DNA from: Myxococcales bacterium
Lineage (GTDB): Bacteria > Myxococcota_A > Bradymonadia > REDH01
DNA: 49,510 bases
Direction of reading: 5' to 3'
Assembly: GCA_020633625.1 (NCBI GenBank)
Contig: JACKDJ010000031.1
Span: forward strand, 1-49,510
In this document: positions 18,691 through 26,960 of the stretch, piece after piece
Layout: the number at the start of each line of letters is the position of its first letter
Position numbering within the stretch: the stretch's first letter is position 1
Program-made: the position numbers and the translations under genes
The notes under the pieces: generated by a model
What the model saw: the letters and a program-made list of their open reading frames with translations, nothing else
Told to the model about the DNA's origin: nothing
The model's database searches: none

Positions 18691-19682
18691 ACCGCCGCCA
18701 GGGTCGCCTCGAGCGCCGCGTCCAGCGCGGCGCGGACGTCGGCTAGGGAGCCCTGTAGCGTGCAGCCCGCGGCGTTCAGATGCCCGCCGCCGCCGAAGTG
18801 CGCCGCGACGTCGGCGACGGACACCGACCCGCGCGAGCGTAGGTTCACACGGTACCGCTCGGGGCCGAGCTCCACGAGCTGAGCAGCCACTTCGACGCCA
18901 CGCACCGAGCGCGCGTAGTTCACGAAGCCGTCGGTCATCGTCTCATCGGCGCCGCTGCGGTCGAACATGTCCCGCGTGATGACCAGCGTCGCGAGGCGCC
19001 CTGCGCACGACACCTCGAGCGTGCCGAGTACGTCGGCGAGAAGCCGCAGCCGCGGCAGAGGGACCTGCTCGTAGACCTGCGACGCGACATCCCAGGCGTT
19101 GATCCCGGCACGAAGGAGCGCCGCCCCGATCTCCATCGACTCGGGACGCGTGCTCCCGTAGCGGAAGGAACCGGTGTCTGTGAGGACCGCGCAGTAGAGG
19201 GCGGTCGCGAGCTCTTTGTCGAGTGCGACTCCCGCCGCGACCGCGAGCTGGTAGACGAGCTCTCCGGTCGCGGCGGCCGCCGTGTCGTGCACGAAGATGT
19301 CGGCGACATCTGGGTCGTGGGTGACGTGGTGATCGAGGCAGACCACGACGTCGCCCCAGCCGTTCGCGGGAAATCGGGCCCCCGCGCGGTGGCGCTGGCT
19401 GCAGTCGAGCAGGACCGTGACGTCGAAGCGCGCGTCCGGGGGCAGGGACGAGACGATCTGGTCCGAGTCCGGCAGGAACCTCAGCGCGTCGGGGCACCCG
19501 TCCACGTTGAAGAGCGTCACCCGCGCCCCGAGGGCCTTCGCGACGCGGCCGCACGCGACAGTGGACCCGAGAGCGTCGCCATCGGGGCTCTCGTGCGCGA
19601 CCACGAGGACGGAGGTTGCCCGACGCAGCGCGGCCGCGGCAGCGGCGAGCGCCTCTCCAAGCGGCCTCGCCGCGCCCGTCAT
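18687..19682 (-). CDS. nrnA: DHH/DHHA1 phosphoesterase (NrnA-like nano-RNase / pAp phosphatase)
   Basis: NrnA-type enzymes degrade 2-5-base RNAs and may dephosphorylate pAp. The 331 residues have an N-terminal DHH domain with VVAHESPDGDALGS (metal ligands His, Asp, Asp), LDCSQRH, and CLDHHVTHD, which carries the DHH triad. The C-terminal DHHA1 domain ends with the nucleotide-binding GGGGHLNAAGC. It sits between rbfA and truB with 4-base overlaps on both sides, a standard place for this gene. The exact substrate preference cannot be read from sequence. Confidence 0.9.
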   Translation of the reverse strand: MTGAARPLGEALAAAAAALRRATSVLVVAHESPDGDALGSTVACGRVAKALGARVTLFNVDGCPDALRFLPDSDQIVSSLPPDARFDVTVLLDCSQRHRAGARFPANGWGDVVVCLDHHVTHDPDVADIFVHDTAAAATGELVYQLAVAAGVALDKELATALYCAVLTDTGSFRYGSTRPESMEIGAALLRAGINAWDVASQVYEQVPLPRLRLLADVLGTLEVSCAGRLATLVITRDMFDRSGADETMTDGFVNYARSVRGVEVAAQLVELGPERYRVNLRSRGSVSVADVAAHFGGGGHLNAAGCTLQGSLADVRAALDAALEATLAAV

Positions 19683-20038
19683 GGCTCCTCGGACTTGTGA
19701 ATCCGCGCGAGCAGCGCGTCCATCGCGCGCCCGCGGTCGATAGAGTCGTCGTACGCGAAGACGAGCTCCGGGGTAAAGCGCAGACGCACGGACTCGGCCA
19801 CCGAGCGTCGCAGGAACGCCGCGGCGCGCGCGAGTCCGGCCTCCGCGGCGGCGATGTCCGCGGGGGCCTGCTCGGGGTCGACCAGGTTCCAGTACACCCG
19901 GCCGTGCCGCAGGTCGCGCGTCAGCGTGACTGCGGTGACGCTCACGCGCGACAGGCGCGGATCGCTGACAGAGGTCAGCAGCGCCTGCGAGAGCGCGGCG
20001 CGAACCTCCTCAGCTACCCGGTCCGGCCGCGTGCTCAT
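19679..20038 (-). CDS. rbfA: ribosome-binding factor A
   Basis: RbfA is a small KH-type protein that binds the 30S subunit and helps mature the 5' end of 16S rRNA. The 119 residues match. DRVAEEVRAALSQAL opens the protein, the central strand has RHGRVYWNLVD, and the end carries the signature RLRFTPELVFAYDDSIDRG. It starts 4 bases after infB, with GAGG inside the intergenic bases acting as ribosome site. Its stop overlaps the DHH gene. Confidence 0.95.
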   Translation of the reverse strand: MSTRPDRVAEEVRAALSQALLTSVSDPRLSRVSVTAVTLTRDLRHGRVYWNLVDPEQAPADIAAAEAGLARAAAFLRRSVAESVRLRFTPELVFAYDDSIDRGRAMDALLARIHKSEEP

Positions 20039-20042
20039 CGCC

Positions 20043-22766
20043 TCAAAGCGTGGCGGCCGTCTCGACGAGGCGGTAGCACTCGACGATGTCGCCGACCTTC
20101 ACATCGTCGGCGCGCTCGACGGAGAGACCGCACTCGAAGCCCGACTTGACCTCTTGCACGTTCTTCTCGAAGTGCCGGAGGGAGCCGATAGCCGACTCGA
20201 TGAGCACCTTCCCGCCGCGTGTCAGGCGGCAGCGCGCGTTGCGCTGGATGAGCCCGTCGATGACCATGCAGCCGGCGACGGTCCCGAGCTTCGGCACGTT
20301 GAACAGCGCGCGGACCTCGGCCTTGCCGAGCGGCTCTTCGCGGAAGACCGGCTCCAGCATGCCGGTCATCGCGAGCCTCACGCGGTCGATGATCTCGTAG
20401 ATGACCGTCTCGATGATCGTCTTGACGCCGAGCTGCTCGGCGACGCCGGCCGCACGGTTGTCCGGGCGGACGTTGAAGCCGACGATCACGACACGCACGC
20501 CCTCTTCCGACGACGCGGCGAGGTTGACGTCGGACTCCGAGATCGCGCCGACCGCCGAGTGGATGACCTTGACGGTGACCTTCTCGGTGGACAGCCGCGA
20601 GAGCGCCGCCACGACGGCCTCGACGGAGCCCTGGACGTCGCCCTTGACGATGACCTTGAGCTCCTTGATCTCGCCGGAGCGCATGAAAGCGCCGAGCGCG
20701 TCCATGCCGCCCGTCGCGGCCACCGAGAGGGCGAGCTGAGACTGGCGGTTCTGCTTGGAGATGTGTTCGGCGATCGCCTTCGCGCGGTCCACGTCCTCGA
20801 CGACGTGGAAGTGCTCGCCGGCCGCCGGGACGCCGTTCAGACCGGTCAGCTCAACCGGAACGGCAGGCGTCGCCACTTCGCGCGTCGAGTTCCGCTCGTC
20901 CGTCATCGTGCGGACGCGCCCGAAGAACTCGCCGACGACGACGATGTCGCCGCGCTTCAGCGTGCCATCCTGCACGAGCACCGTCGCCACCGGGCCACGC
21001 CCGACGTCGAGCTTCGACTCGATGACGAGACCCGACGCGGTGCGGTCGAAGTGGGCGCGCAGCTCCATCACCTCTGCCTGGAGGTGGACCATCTCGAGCA
21101 GCGTGTCGATCCCGACGTGCGTGAGCGCGGACACGTTCACGAAGATGGTCGAGCCGCCCCATTCCTCGGGGATGAGCTGGTACTCGGCGAGCGCGTGGCG
21201 CACGCGGTCCGGGTTCGCGTTCTCCTTGTCGCACTTGTTGACGGCGACGATGATCGGCACGCCGGCATCCTTGGCGTGGTTCAGCGCCTCGACCGTCTGT
21301 GGCATGACGCCGTCGTCAGCCGCGACGACGAGGATCGCGATGTCCGTAGCCTTCGCACCGCGCGCTCGGAGCGCCGTGAAGGCCTCGTGGCCCGGCGTAT
21401 CGAGGAAGGTCACCTTCCCCTTTGCGCCCAGATCTACCTGATAGGCGCCGATGTGCTGCGTGATACCGCCAGCCTCGCCCTGCGCGACGGTGGCGTTGCG
21501 GATGGCGTCGAGGAGCGACGTCTTGCCGTGGTCGACGTGGCCCATGACGGTGACGACCGGCGGTCGGAGCGTCGCCTCGTCGGTCGCGTCCTCGAACGAC
21601 GGGAGGTACTTCGTGATGTCGAAGCCGACCTGCTCGACGCGGTACTCGTACATCTCCGCGAGGAGCTGCGCGGTGTCGAAGTCCAGCAGCGTGTTGATGT
21701 TCGCGCCTCGGATGCCAAGCTCGAACATGAGCTTCATCGCGATCTCGCCGGCCTTCACGCTCATCTGGTGCGCGAGGTCGGAGACCGCGATCGACTCCTC
21801 CATGCGGACGACGCGCTTGTGTTCGGCCGCCTGCGTGATCTTCGTGGCCTGCACCGGCGCGCTGCCCTTGCCCCCCTTGCGGTTCGTGCCCGGGCGGCCC
21901 GGCTTGCCCTTGTCATAGAGGTCGCGGCTCTGCACGACGCGCTTGCCGCCCTTCTTTCGGTCGGCTTCCGCACGGTCGCGGCCCGGGCCGGGGGCGGGAG
22001 CCGGGGTCCCGGGACGGCGCGGCCCGAAGTCCTTCTTGTCGGCTTCGAGCCGGTTCGTCAGGAGGTCGGGGTTGATCGAGCCGACGACCTTCGCCCCGCC
22101 GCGAGCCGCCGCCCGCGCGTCTGCGCTCGAGCTCACCGCGGCGAGCTCGTCGGCGCTCACCTGCGCAGGCACCGTAGACTCGCCCCGCGTACTGGTGATG
22201 ACCGTCGCGAACCGAGAGCGAGGGGCTGCTGGCGCAGCCACAGCGGCAGCCGCAGGCGCGTCGACCTCGCGGGTGACCACCGTCGCGAAGCGCGGGCGCG
22301 GCGCGGCTGGTGCCGCGTCGGGCGTCGGCTCCGGTGCGGCGACCGGCGCGGGCTCTTCCGCCAAGGGCGGCGCAGCCTTCGGCGCGACCTCTTCGGCGGG
22401 ACGGGTCACAACCGTCTGCAGCCGACGACGCGGCGCGACCCCCGGTGAAGGCTCGGCCTCCGCGGGCGCCGCCGCAGCAGCGGGCGCGGTTGGCGCCGCC
22501 GCGGGCGCCGGCGCCACGGCCACCTCGACCTCGTCATCCTTCTTACGGGTCCGGCGCCGAATGACACCGGACTGCACGCGCTCGGCGATGCGCTCGGTCG
22601 CCGGGGCGGCCTCGAACGCACGCATCAGCTCACCGACCTGGCCATCCGTGAGCACCGTCAGGTGGTCATGGACGTCGAACGAGAGCTCCGCACTCTCGAT
22701 TCGCCTCACCAGCTCGTTGCTGCTGATATCCAGCTCACGCGCAATATCGTACAAACGCTTCGACAT
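20043..22766 (-). CDS. infB: translation initiation factor IF-2
   Basis: IF-2 is the GTPase that brings initiator tRNA to the 30S subunit and promotes subunit joining. It has 907 residues. The IF2N domain (1-50, KRLYDIARELDISSNELV) is followed by a long Ala/Pro-rich linker of about 300 residues with repeated VVTR and RPRFATV phrases, then a second IF2N-like part. The G domain has GHVDHGKTSLLD (about 408), DTPGHEAF (about 455), NKCDK (about 509) and SALTHVG. Domains II, III and the C-terminal tRNA-binding domain complete it. It lies 33 bp after the YlxR/L7Ae gene and 4 bp before rbfA. Confidence 0.97.
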   Translation of the reverse strand: MSKRLYDIARELDISSNELVRRIESAELSFDVHDHLTVLTDGQVGELMRAFEAAPATERIAERVQSGVIRRRTRKKDDEVEVAVAPAPAAAPTAPAAAAAPAEAEPSPGVAPRRRLQTVVTRPAEEVAPKAAPPLAEEPAPVAAPEPTPDAAPAAPRPRFATVVTREVDAPAAAAVAAPAAPRSRFATVITSTRGESTVPAQVSADELAAVSSSADARAAARGGAKVVGSINPDLLTNRLEADKKDFGPRRPGTPAPAPGPGRDRAEADRKKGGKRVVQSRDLYDKGKPGRPGTNRKGGKGSAPVQATKITQAAEHKRVVRMEESIAVSDLAHQMSVKAGEIAMKLMFELGIRGANINTLLDFDTAQLLAEMYEYRVEQVGFDITKYLPSFEDATDEATLRPPVVTVMGHVDHGKTSLLDAIRNATVAQGEAGGITQHIGAYQVDLGAKGKVTFLDTPGHEAFTALRARGAKATDIAILVVAADDGVMPQTVEALNHAKDAGVPIIVAVNKCDKENANPDRVRHALAEYQLIPEEWGGSTIFVNVSALTHVGIDTLLEMVHLQAEVMELRAHFDRTASGLVIESKLDVGRGPVATVLVQDGTLKRGDIVVVGEFFGRVRTMTDERNSTREVATPAVPVELTGLNGVPAAGEHFHVVEDVDRAKAIAEHISKQNRQSQLALSVAATGGMDALGAFMRSGEIKELKVIVKGDVQGSVEAVVAALSRLSTEKVTVKVIHSAVGAISESDVNLAASSEEGVRVVIVGFNVRPDNRAAGVAEQLGVKTIIETVIYEIIDRVRLAMTGMLEPVFREEPLGKAEVRALFNVPKLGTVAGCMVIDGLIQRNARCRLTRGGKVLIESAIGSLRHFEKNVQEVKSGFECGLSVERADDVKVGDIVECYRLVETAATL

Positions 22767-22799
22767 GTTGATCTGTGTCCTCGCCGACAGACTCGGCGC

Positions 22800-23459
22800 T
22801 CATACACCGTTCGGCGGAAGCTCGCTACCCGCTTCCGCTGCCCGCTCCCCGTCCGCGAACGCGGTCACGAGTGTGTCAGGAAAGGCCGCCAGCCCCGCTG
22901 CCAGCCGTGTGATATCGGTCTCGAATCGCGACGCCTGAATCACGATCACGCTCACAAAGTCACGCCCCGTGGCCGCCCCCAGCCGTCCGCCGCTCGCGAC
23001 CCGCGCGACCGGACGACCCTTGCGGATCGCGTTCGCCTCGGCGCGCGCCACTCCAGACTCCCCAGCATCGTCAGCCACGAGCAGGAGCCAGCCGGCTCCG
23101 CGCATGGCTTCACGGCTCGAAGCCTCGCCGACCGCCGCAGCGCCGGCGCGAGTCGCCAGCCCAAGGCGCTCCAAGAACACCCGCTCCCCCGCCGCGGCCG
23201 CACGGGCGACCAGCTCCGACGGCGGGACTGCGCGCACAGGCGCCCGAACCGCGCGTGACAGAGCGCGTCCGTCCGCGATCGCCGCGACGCACGCGGGGTC
23301 CGCGCACGTCCACGCGCCCCGCCCGCCGACGCGAGCACGCCCCGTCCAGTCGGGCCACGCGCTCCCGTCCGGGCCCGCGAACCAGCGGATCGCGGCGTCG
23401 CGCGCACAAGGCGCGCGCTCCGCGACGCAGGTGCGGTCCTGGGCGATCCGTCGCGTCAT
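22800..23459 (-). CDS. ylxR: YlxR (DUF448) - L7Ae-like fusion, RNA-binding
   Basis: This 219-residue protein joins two families that are separate genes (ylxR, ylxQ) in Bacillus. The N-terminal DUF448 part (about 5-80) has RTCVAERAPCARDAAIRWF, a W/D-rich middle, and GRGAWTCADPACVAAI. The C-terminal part (about 100-200) resembles an L7Ae/Gadd45 RNA-binding fold: LERLGLATRAGAAAVGEAS followed by AGWLLLVADDAG. YlxR has been tied to transcription regulation and RNase P in other bacteria; YlxQ binds RNA. The ATG at 23457-23459 comes one base after the nusA stop, so the two are coupled. The frame is open further upstream, but only into nusA. Confidence 0.85.
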   Translation of the reverse strand: MTRRIAQDRTCVAERAPCARDAAIRWFAGPDGSAWPDWTGRARVGGRGAWTCADPACVAAIADGRALSRAVRAPVRAVPPSELVARAAAAGERVFLERLGLATRAGAAAVGEASSREAMRGAGWLLLVADDAGESGVARAEANAIRKGRPVARVASGGRLGAATGRDFVSVIVIQASRFETDITRLAAGLAAFPDTLVTAFADGERAAEAGSELPPNGV

Positions 23460-23460
23460 C

Positions 23461-25104
23461 TCAGTCCGCGCTCCCATCGTCGTTGAAGTCCTCGAACCGC
23501 TCGGCGAGCTCCTCACGGAACTCCTCGCCCTCGGACGCCTGCTCCGACAGCTCCTCCTCGGACCACCGCTGCTGCTTGTGCCACTTCTCCGCGGCACCGA
23601 GCAGCTGCTTCGCCTTCTTGCCGTCGATGCCCGACATCGCCGCCAGGCGGTCCGCGTCGGTCTCGTACACGAGGTGCAGCGGCTTGGTGTAGCCGGCCGC
23701 GTGGACCGCCACAGCGACGGCCGCGCCGATGCCGCGGATCCGCTGCAGCGCCTCGCGCTCGACGTCCTCTTCCGTCACCGGTGCGCTGCCGTCCGCCGGC
23801 TTGGACACGAGACTCGTGGCCGCGTCGACGATCGCGTACGCCTTCGCCTCGTTGAAGCCTGGGAGCTGCGCCAGCTCCTCGATCTCCGCGAGCGAGATGT
23901 CCTCGAGCTTGTTGTAGCCAAGCCCGAACAGCGTATCGATCATCGCTTCGTCGACACCCTCGAACTCGAGCAGCTCCTCCTTCGCCTCTGCCATGAGCTG
24001 GCGCAGGCGGCTCTCGCTGTAGATCTCGAGGTTCCAGCCCGTGAGCTGCGCCGCGAGCCGGACGTTCTGGCCGCCACGCCCAATCGCCAAGCTGAGCTGG
24101 TCGTCGGGGACGATGAGCTCCATCGACACCTTCGCCTCGTCGATGAGCACCTTCGCGACCTGCGCCGGGCTGATCGCGTTGCAGACGAACCGGGCCGAGT
24201 CGCTGTGGTAGGGCACGATGTCGATCTTCTCGCCGCGGAGCTCCTGCACGACCGACTGGACGCGGCTGCCGCGCATACCGACGCAGGCGCCGACCGGGTC
24301 GACGTCCGAGTCCGTGCTGTAGACCGCGACCTTCGACCGCACGCCCGGCTCGCGAGCTACGGCCACGATCTTCACGATGCCCTCGAAGATCTCCGGGACC
24401 TCCTGCTCGAACAGCTTGATGACCAACCCCGGATCCGTTCGGCTCAGCACAATCTGCGCGTCGCGTGCCGAGCGAACGACGTCCTTCACGTAGCCCTGGA
24501 TGCGGTCGCCCGGCCGGTACGACTCGCGACGAGTCTGCTCGCTCGCCGGCAGGATCGCGTCGGCCTTGTGCAGATCGACGATGATCGCGCCCTTCTCGAA
24601 CCGGCGCACGATGCCCGTGATGAGCTCGTGCTTCCGGTCCTTGAACTCGTCGTAGATGTTCTGGCGCTCGGCCTCGCGGACGCGCTGGATGATGACCTGC
24701 TTCGCCGTCTGGGCGGCGATGCGGCCGAAGGTCCGGCGCGCGGACTCCAGGTTGAGGATCGCCCCGTAGCGGTCGTCCTGCTCCTTCGCCTTGCCGAGCT
24801 CCTCCTCGCGGTAGAAGAGCTGGAACAGGAGCTCGTCGCCCACTTCGGCGTTCGGATCGATGTACTCGCGGGCCTGCGCGACGGTGATCTCGCGGTAGGG
24901 GTTCTCGATCTCCCCCGCGACGGTGATGATCAGGAAGAGCTCGATGTCGCCCGTGTCCTCGTTGAACTGGGCCTCGATGTCGCGCTCCTCACCGAACACC
25001 TTCTTCGCCGCCGTCTTCAGGGCGGCTTCGAGCGTCTCGACCAGGACGCCGCGGTCGATCCCGCGCTCCCGGCCGACCTGCTCGATCACCATGTTCAGAT
25101 CCAT
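23461..25104 (-). CDS. nusA: transcription termination/antitermination factor NusA
   Basis: NusA binds RNA polymerase and modulates pausing, termination and antitermination. It has 547 residues: N-terminal polymerase-binding domain (about 1-125, starting MDLNMVIEQVGRERGIDRGV), S1 domain (about 135-200, with DAILPASEQ and GYVKDV), two KH domains (about 205-350, with CVGMRGSRVQSV and GRGGQNVRLA), and a C-terminal helix-hairpin-helix region ending in an acidic tail. The ribosome site AGGAG lies close before the ATG. It follows rimP by 60 bp and leads into the YlxR/L7Ae gene. Confidence 0.97.
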   Translation of the reverse strand: MDLNMVIEQVGRERGIDRGVLVETLEAALKTAAKKVFGEERDIEAQFNEDTGDIELFLIITVAGEIENPYREITVAQAREYIDPNAEVGDELLFQLFYREEELGKAKEQDDRYGAILNLESARRTFGRIAAQTAKQVIIQRVREAERQNIYDEFKDRKHELITGIVRRFEKGAIIVDLHKADAILPASEQTRRESYRPGDRIQGYVKDVVRSARDAQIVLSRTDPGLVIKLFEQEVPEIFEGIVKIVAVAREPGVRSKVAVYSTDSDVDPVGACVGMRGSRVQSVVQELRGEKIDIVPYHSDSARFVCNAISPAQVAKVLIDEAKVSMELIVPDDQLSLAIGRGGQNVRLAAQLTGWNLEIYSESRLRQLMAEAKEELLEFEGVDEAMIDTLFGLGYNKLEDISLAEIEELAQLPGFNEAKAYAIVDAATSLVSKPADGSAPVTEEDVEREALQRIRGIGAAVAVAVHAAGYTKPLHLVYETDADRLAAMSGIDGKKAKQLLGAAEKWHKQQRWSEEELSEQASEGEEFREELAERFEDFNDDGSAD

Positions 25105-25164
25105 CTTCTCTCCTAACGGTTGGCCGGGCTCTCCCGGCTGGGCCTACAACAGAATCGAATCCGA

Positions 25165-25719
25165 TCACTCCTCGCTTGGCCCGGCGGGCCGCGCGCGCTT
25201 CTTGGCTCCGGTCGGCTTCGGGTTGCCACCGAAGTCGAACACGGTCTTCCCTCGCTTCACGTTCCCGATCGCGATGCTCCACTCGTCGTCGTCGCCGACG
25301 GCGACGACGGCGACGTCTCCTTCGACGCGCGCGAGGCGTCCCACAACGACCCGGTCGCCGTTCGGTGCGGGGTGCTCGCCCAATACGAGCCGCACCTGTG
25401 CGCCGACGTTCTGCTCGAACTGTCGCCGCGTCCGTAGCGTGCGCTCGACGCCGGGACTCGACACCTCGAACGTGTAGGGGAAGTCGATCGTCTCTTCGGC
25501 GTCCATCGCGAAGCCGACCTCGCGAGCGATCGCGCCCAGCTCCCCGACCGTTACTCCGGCATCCCCGCCCGGCGCACGCTCCACGAGGACCCGTACGGTG
25601 CCGCTGTAGCCGTGGCGACGTGCTTCGACGTCGTAGACGACGCAGCCCCGCTCCGCTGCCGCGGGCGTGGCCAGCGCCTCGACGCGCTGGAGAATCTGTT
25701 CGATCGACTTGCCTGCCAT
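25165..25719 (-). CDS. rimP: ribosome maturation factor RimP
   Basis: RimP helps assemble the 30S subunit. The 184 residues show the N-terminal alpha/beta domain (VYDVEARRHGYSGTVRVLVER), the ETIDFPYTFEVSSPGVERTL motif, and the C-terminal Sm-like part with a basic tail. An ATG at 25717-25719 (MAGKSIEQILQRVE) matches the family start. In-frame ATGs further upstream would add 22 or more residues unlike the family. It is the first gene of the operon. The roughly 175-base leader contains a strong hairpin just upstream of the start. Confidence 0.93.
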   Translation of the reverse strand: MAGKSIEQILQRVEALATPAAAERGCVVYDVEARRHGYSGTVRVLVERAPGGDAGVTVGELGAIAREVGFAMDAEETIDFPYTFEVSSPGVERTLRTRRQFEQNVGAQVRLVLGEHPAPNGDRVVVGRLARVEGDVAVVAVGDDDEWSIAIGNVKRGKTVFDFGGNPKPTGAKKRARPAGPSEE

Positions 25720-25734
25720 GAACGCACGAAACCA

Positions 25735-25760
25735 GTGGAGCCCGGCGTCGCCAGGTCCAC
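25735..25760 (-). promoter_or_regulatory. leader hairpin just upstream of rimP
   Basis: On the minus strand GTGGA-CCTGGC-GAC-GCCGGG-C-TCCAC folds into an 11-bp stem with a 3-base loop and one bulged C. It ends 15 bases before the rimP ATG and takes the place where a ribosome site would be expected. It could control rimP translation. This is inference from the fold only. Confidence 0.45.
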
Positions 25761-25900
25761 CCGCCTCGGAAAGTCGCGCCATGGCGCCGGGGGAACGGCT
25801 GCCCGCTCGCACGCCGGGCCGGCACAGACGCCGTACACCCTCAGTGAGTTCGCCGCGCCTAGACCCGAGGGTCACACGCCGCGAGCGAGCGGACGACGAG

Positions 25901-25929
25901 CTTCTAGTCTGTCGACGCGCGCGCCACAA
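25901..25929 (-). promoter_or_regulatory. sigma70-like promoter for the rimP-nusA-infB operon
   Basis: On the minus strand TTGTGG (25924-25929) and TAGAAG (25901-25906) are separated by 17 bases. The transcript would start near 25894 and carry a leader of about 175 bases before rimP. Confidence 0.45.
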
Positions 25930-25993
25930 GCGCTTTGTGACTGCGCGTCGTCAGAGGCCCCGACTCCACCCGCCCATGGAGACTCGCGCCCGC

Positions 25994-26025
25994 TTGACAC
26001 TCGTCGTTGTTCGTCGCCGTAGCCT
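25994..26025 (+). promoter_or_regulatory. possible promoter for the 26085 gene
   Basis: A perfect TTGACA (25994-25999) is followed by TAGCCT (26020-26025), but the spacer is 20 bases, longer than usual. The start codon is 60 bases downstream. Confidence 0.3.
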
Positions 26026-26084
26026 GTGCTACCAGCCGGCGCCGACGCTCCCTATGTCGAATTTGACCCGCGCCGAGGCCCTTC

Positions 26085-26951
26085 GTGGACACACGCCTCC
26101 GAACCCCTGCAGCCGCGCTCTGCGCCGTGCTCAGCACATACGCATCCTCCGCCGCCGCCCAGGACGCGGGACGTCCGGACTACGGCACCTACGAAGCTCA
26201 GCTCGCAGGCCTGCGCGGAAACGCGCAGTTCGAGATGCTCCTCGACGCCGCCGGCGTGAACATCGATGCCTTTGTGGAGTGCGGGACCGCCGAAGAAGAC
26301 GACGACCGCAAGCACGAATGGCGCGCCCCGCGCGGCGTCGACTCGATCGACGTGGTTCGGTTCGAGGTCCTCGAAGACGGGACGCTCGGCGCTGCCTACA
26401 TCCTCGACTTTCTCACCCAAGCCACCTCGGACGCAGACATCGACCAATGCGTCGACGAGGCGCTCGCGAAGCTCGTGAGCTGCGACGAAGACGACCTGGA
26501 CTGCGACCCCGACGCCCCGCGGCCCGACGTCTCCGAGCTCGCCGCCCAACTCGGCATCGCGGCCGGCAGCCACTTCAGCACCGACGTCTACGGCTACAAC
26601 TACGCCGATCGGCAGGTCGCACGGCGCGGCTTCGTCATCGGCCTCTACACGCTCAGCGTCGCCACGGCCGCCTCCGGCGTCGGCGCGTTCGTCGCCGCAC
26701 GGCACGATGATTCCGACCTCGCCGACCTCGACCTAGGCTCGAGCAACGGCGCGCAGAACCTCCGCGACCGGCCCGACCGATTTCGGCGCGCCGCGTGGAG
26801 CATGGTCGGTGTCTCGCTCACGTCCTTCGTGACCGCGACGCTCCTGAACGAACGCCACCGCGACATCGAGCGCCGCGAGAACCCGACCCTGGTCGTGGCC
26901 CCCGGCGCCGAAGGCGCCGACGTCGGGCTCACACTCACAACACGCTTCTAG
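26085..26951 (+). CDS. exported protein with two C-terminal membrane segments, unknown family
   Basis: I do not recognise a family. The 288 residues begin with a signal peptide (LRTPAAALCAVLSTYASSAAAQ). The middle is acidic, with a Cys-containing VECGTAEEDDD and a CDEDDLDCDPD loop. Two hydrophobic segments follow (about 185-205, RGFVIGLYTLSVATAASGVGA; about 235-252, SMVGVSLTSFVTATLL). The layout matches small myxobacterial envelope proteins encoded next to OmpA-like proteins. The start is GTG at 26085. It ends 9 bases before the TSP3-OmpA gene, so the two are probably one operon and may work together. Confidence 0.7.
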   Translation: MDTRLRTPAAALCAVLSTYASSAAAQDAGRPDYGTYEAQLAGLRGNAQFEMLLDAAGVNIDAFVECGTAEEDDDRKHEWRAPRGVDSIDVVRFEVLEDGTLGAAYILDFLTQATSDADIDQCVDEALAKLVSCDEDDLDCDPDAPRPDVSELAAQLGIAAGSHFSTDVYGYNYADRQVARRGFVIGLYTLSVATAASGVGAFVAARHDDSDLADLDLGSSNGAQNLRDRPDRFRRAAWSMVGVSLTSFVTATLLNERHRDIERRENPTLVVAPGAEGADVGLTLTTRF

Positions 26952-26960
26952 AGGAGCGCG

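Larger units (their letters stand above)
25720..26084. other. 365-bp divergent intergenic region
   Basis: This region lies between rimP (minus) and an exported-protein gene (plus). It holds a rimP promoter candidate (25901-25929), the rimP leader with its hairpin, and a TTGACA at 25994-25999 facing right. No conserved frame, tRNA or repeat is seen. Confidence 0.7.

Noticed and set aside
19854..22448. Long open frame antisense to infB, 864 codons
   Set aside because: It mirrors the infB coding strand, is full of His/Arg/Asp runs typical of high-GC antisense frames, and has no domain.
22969..25116. Long plus-strand open frame opposite nusA
   Set aside because: NusA domains on the minus strand explain the region.
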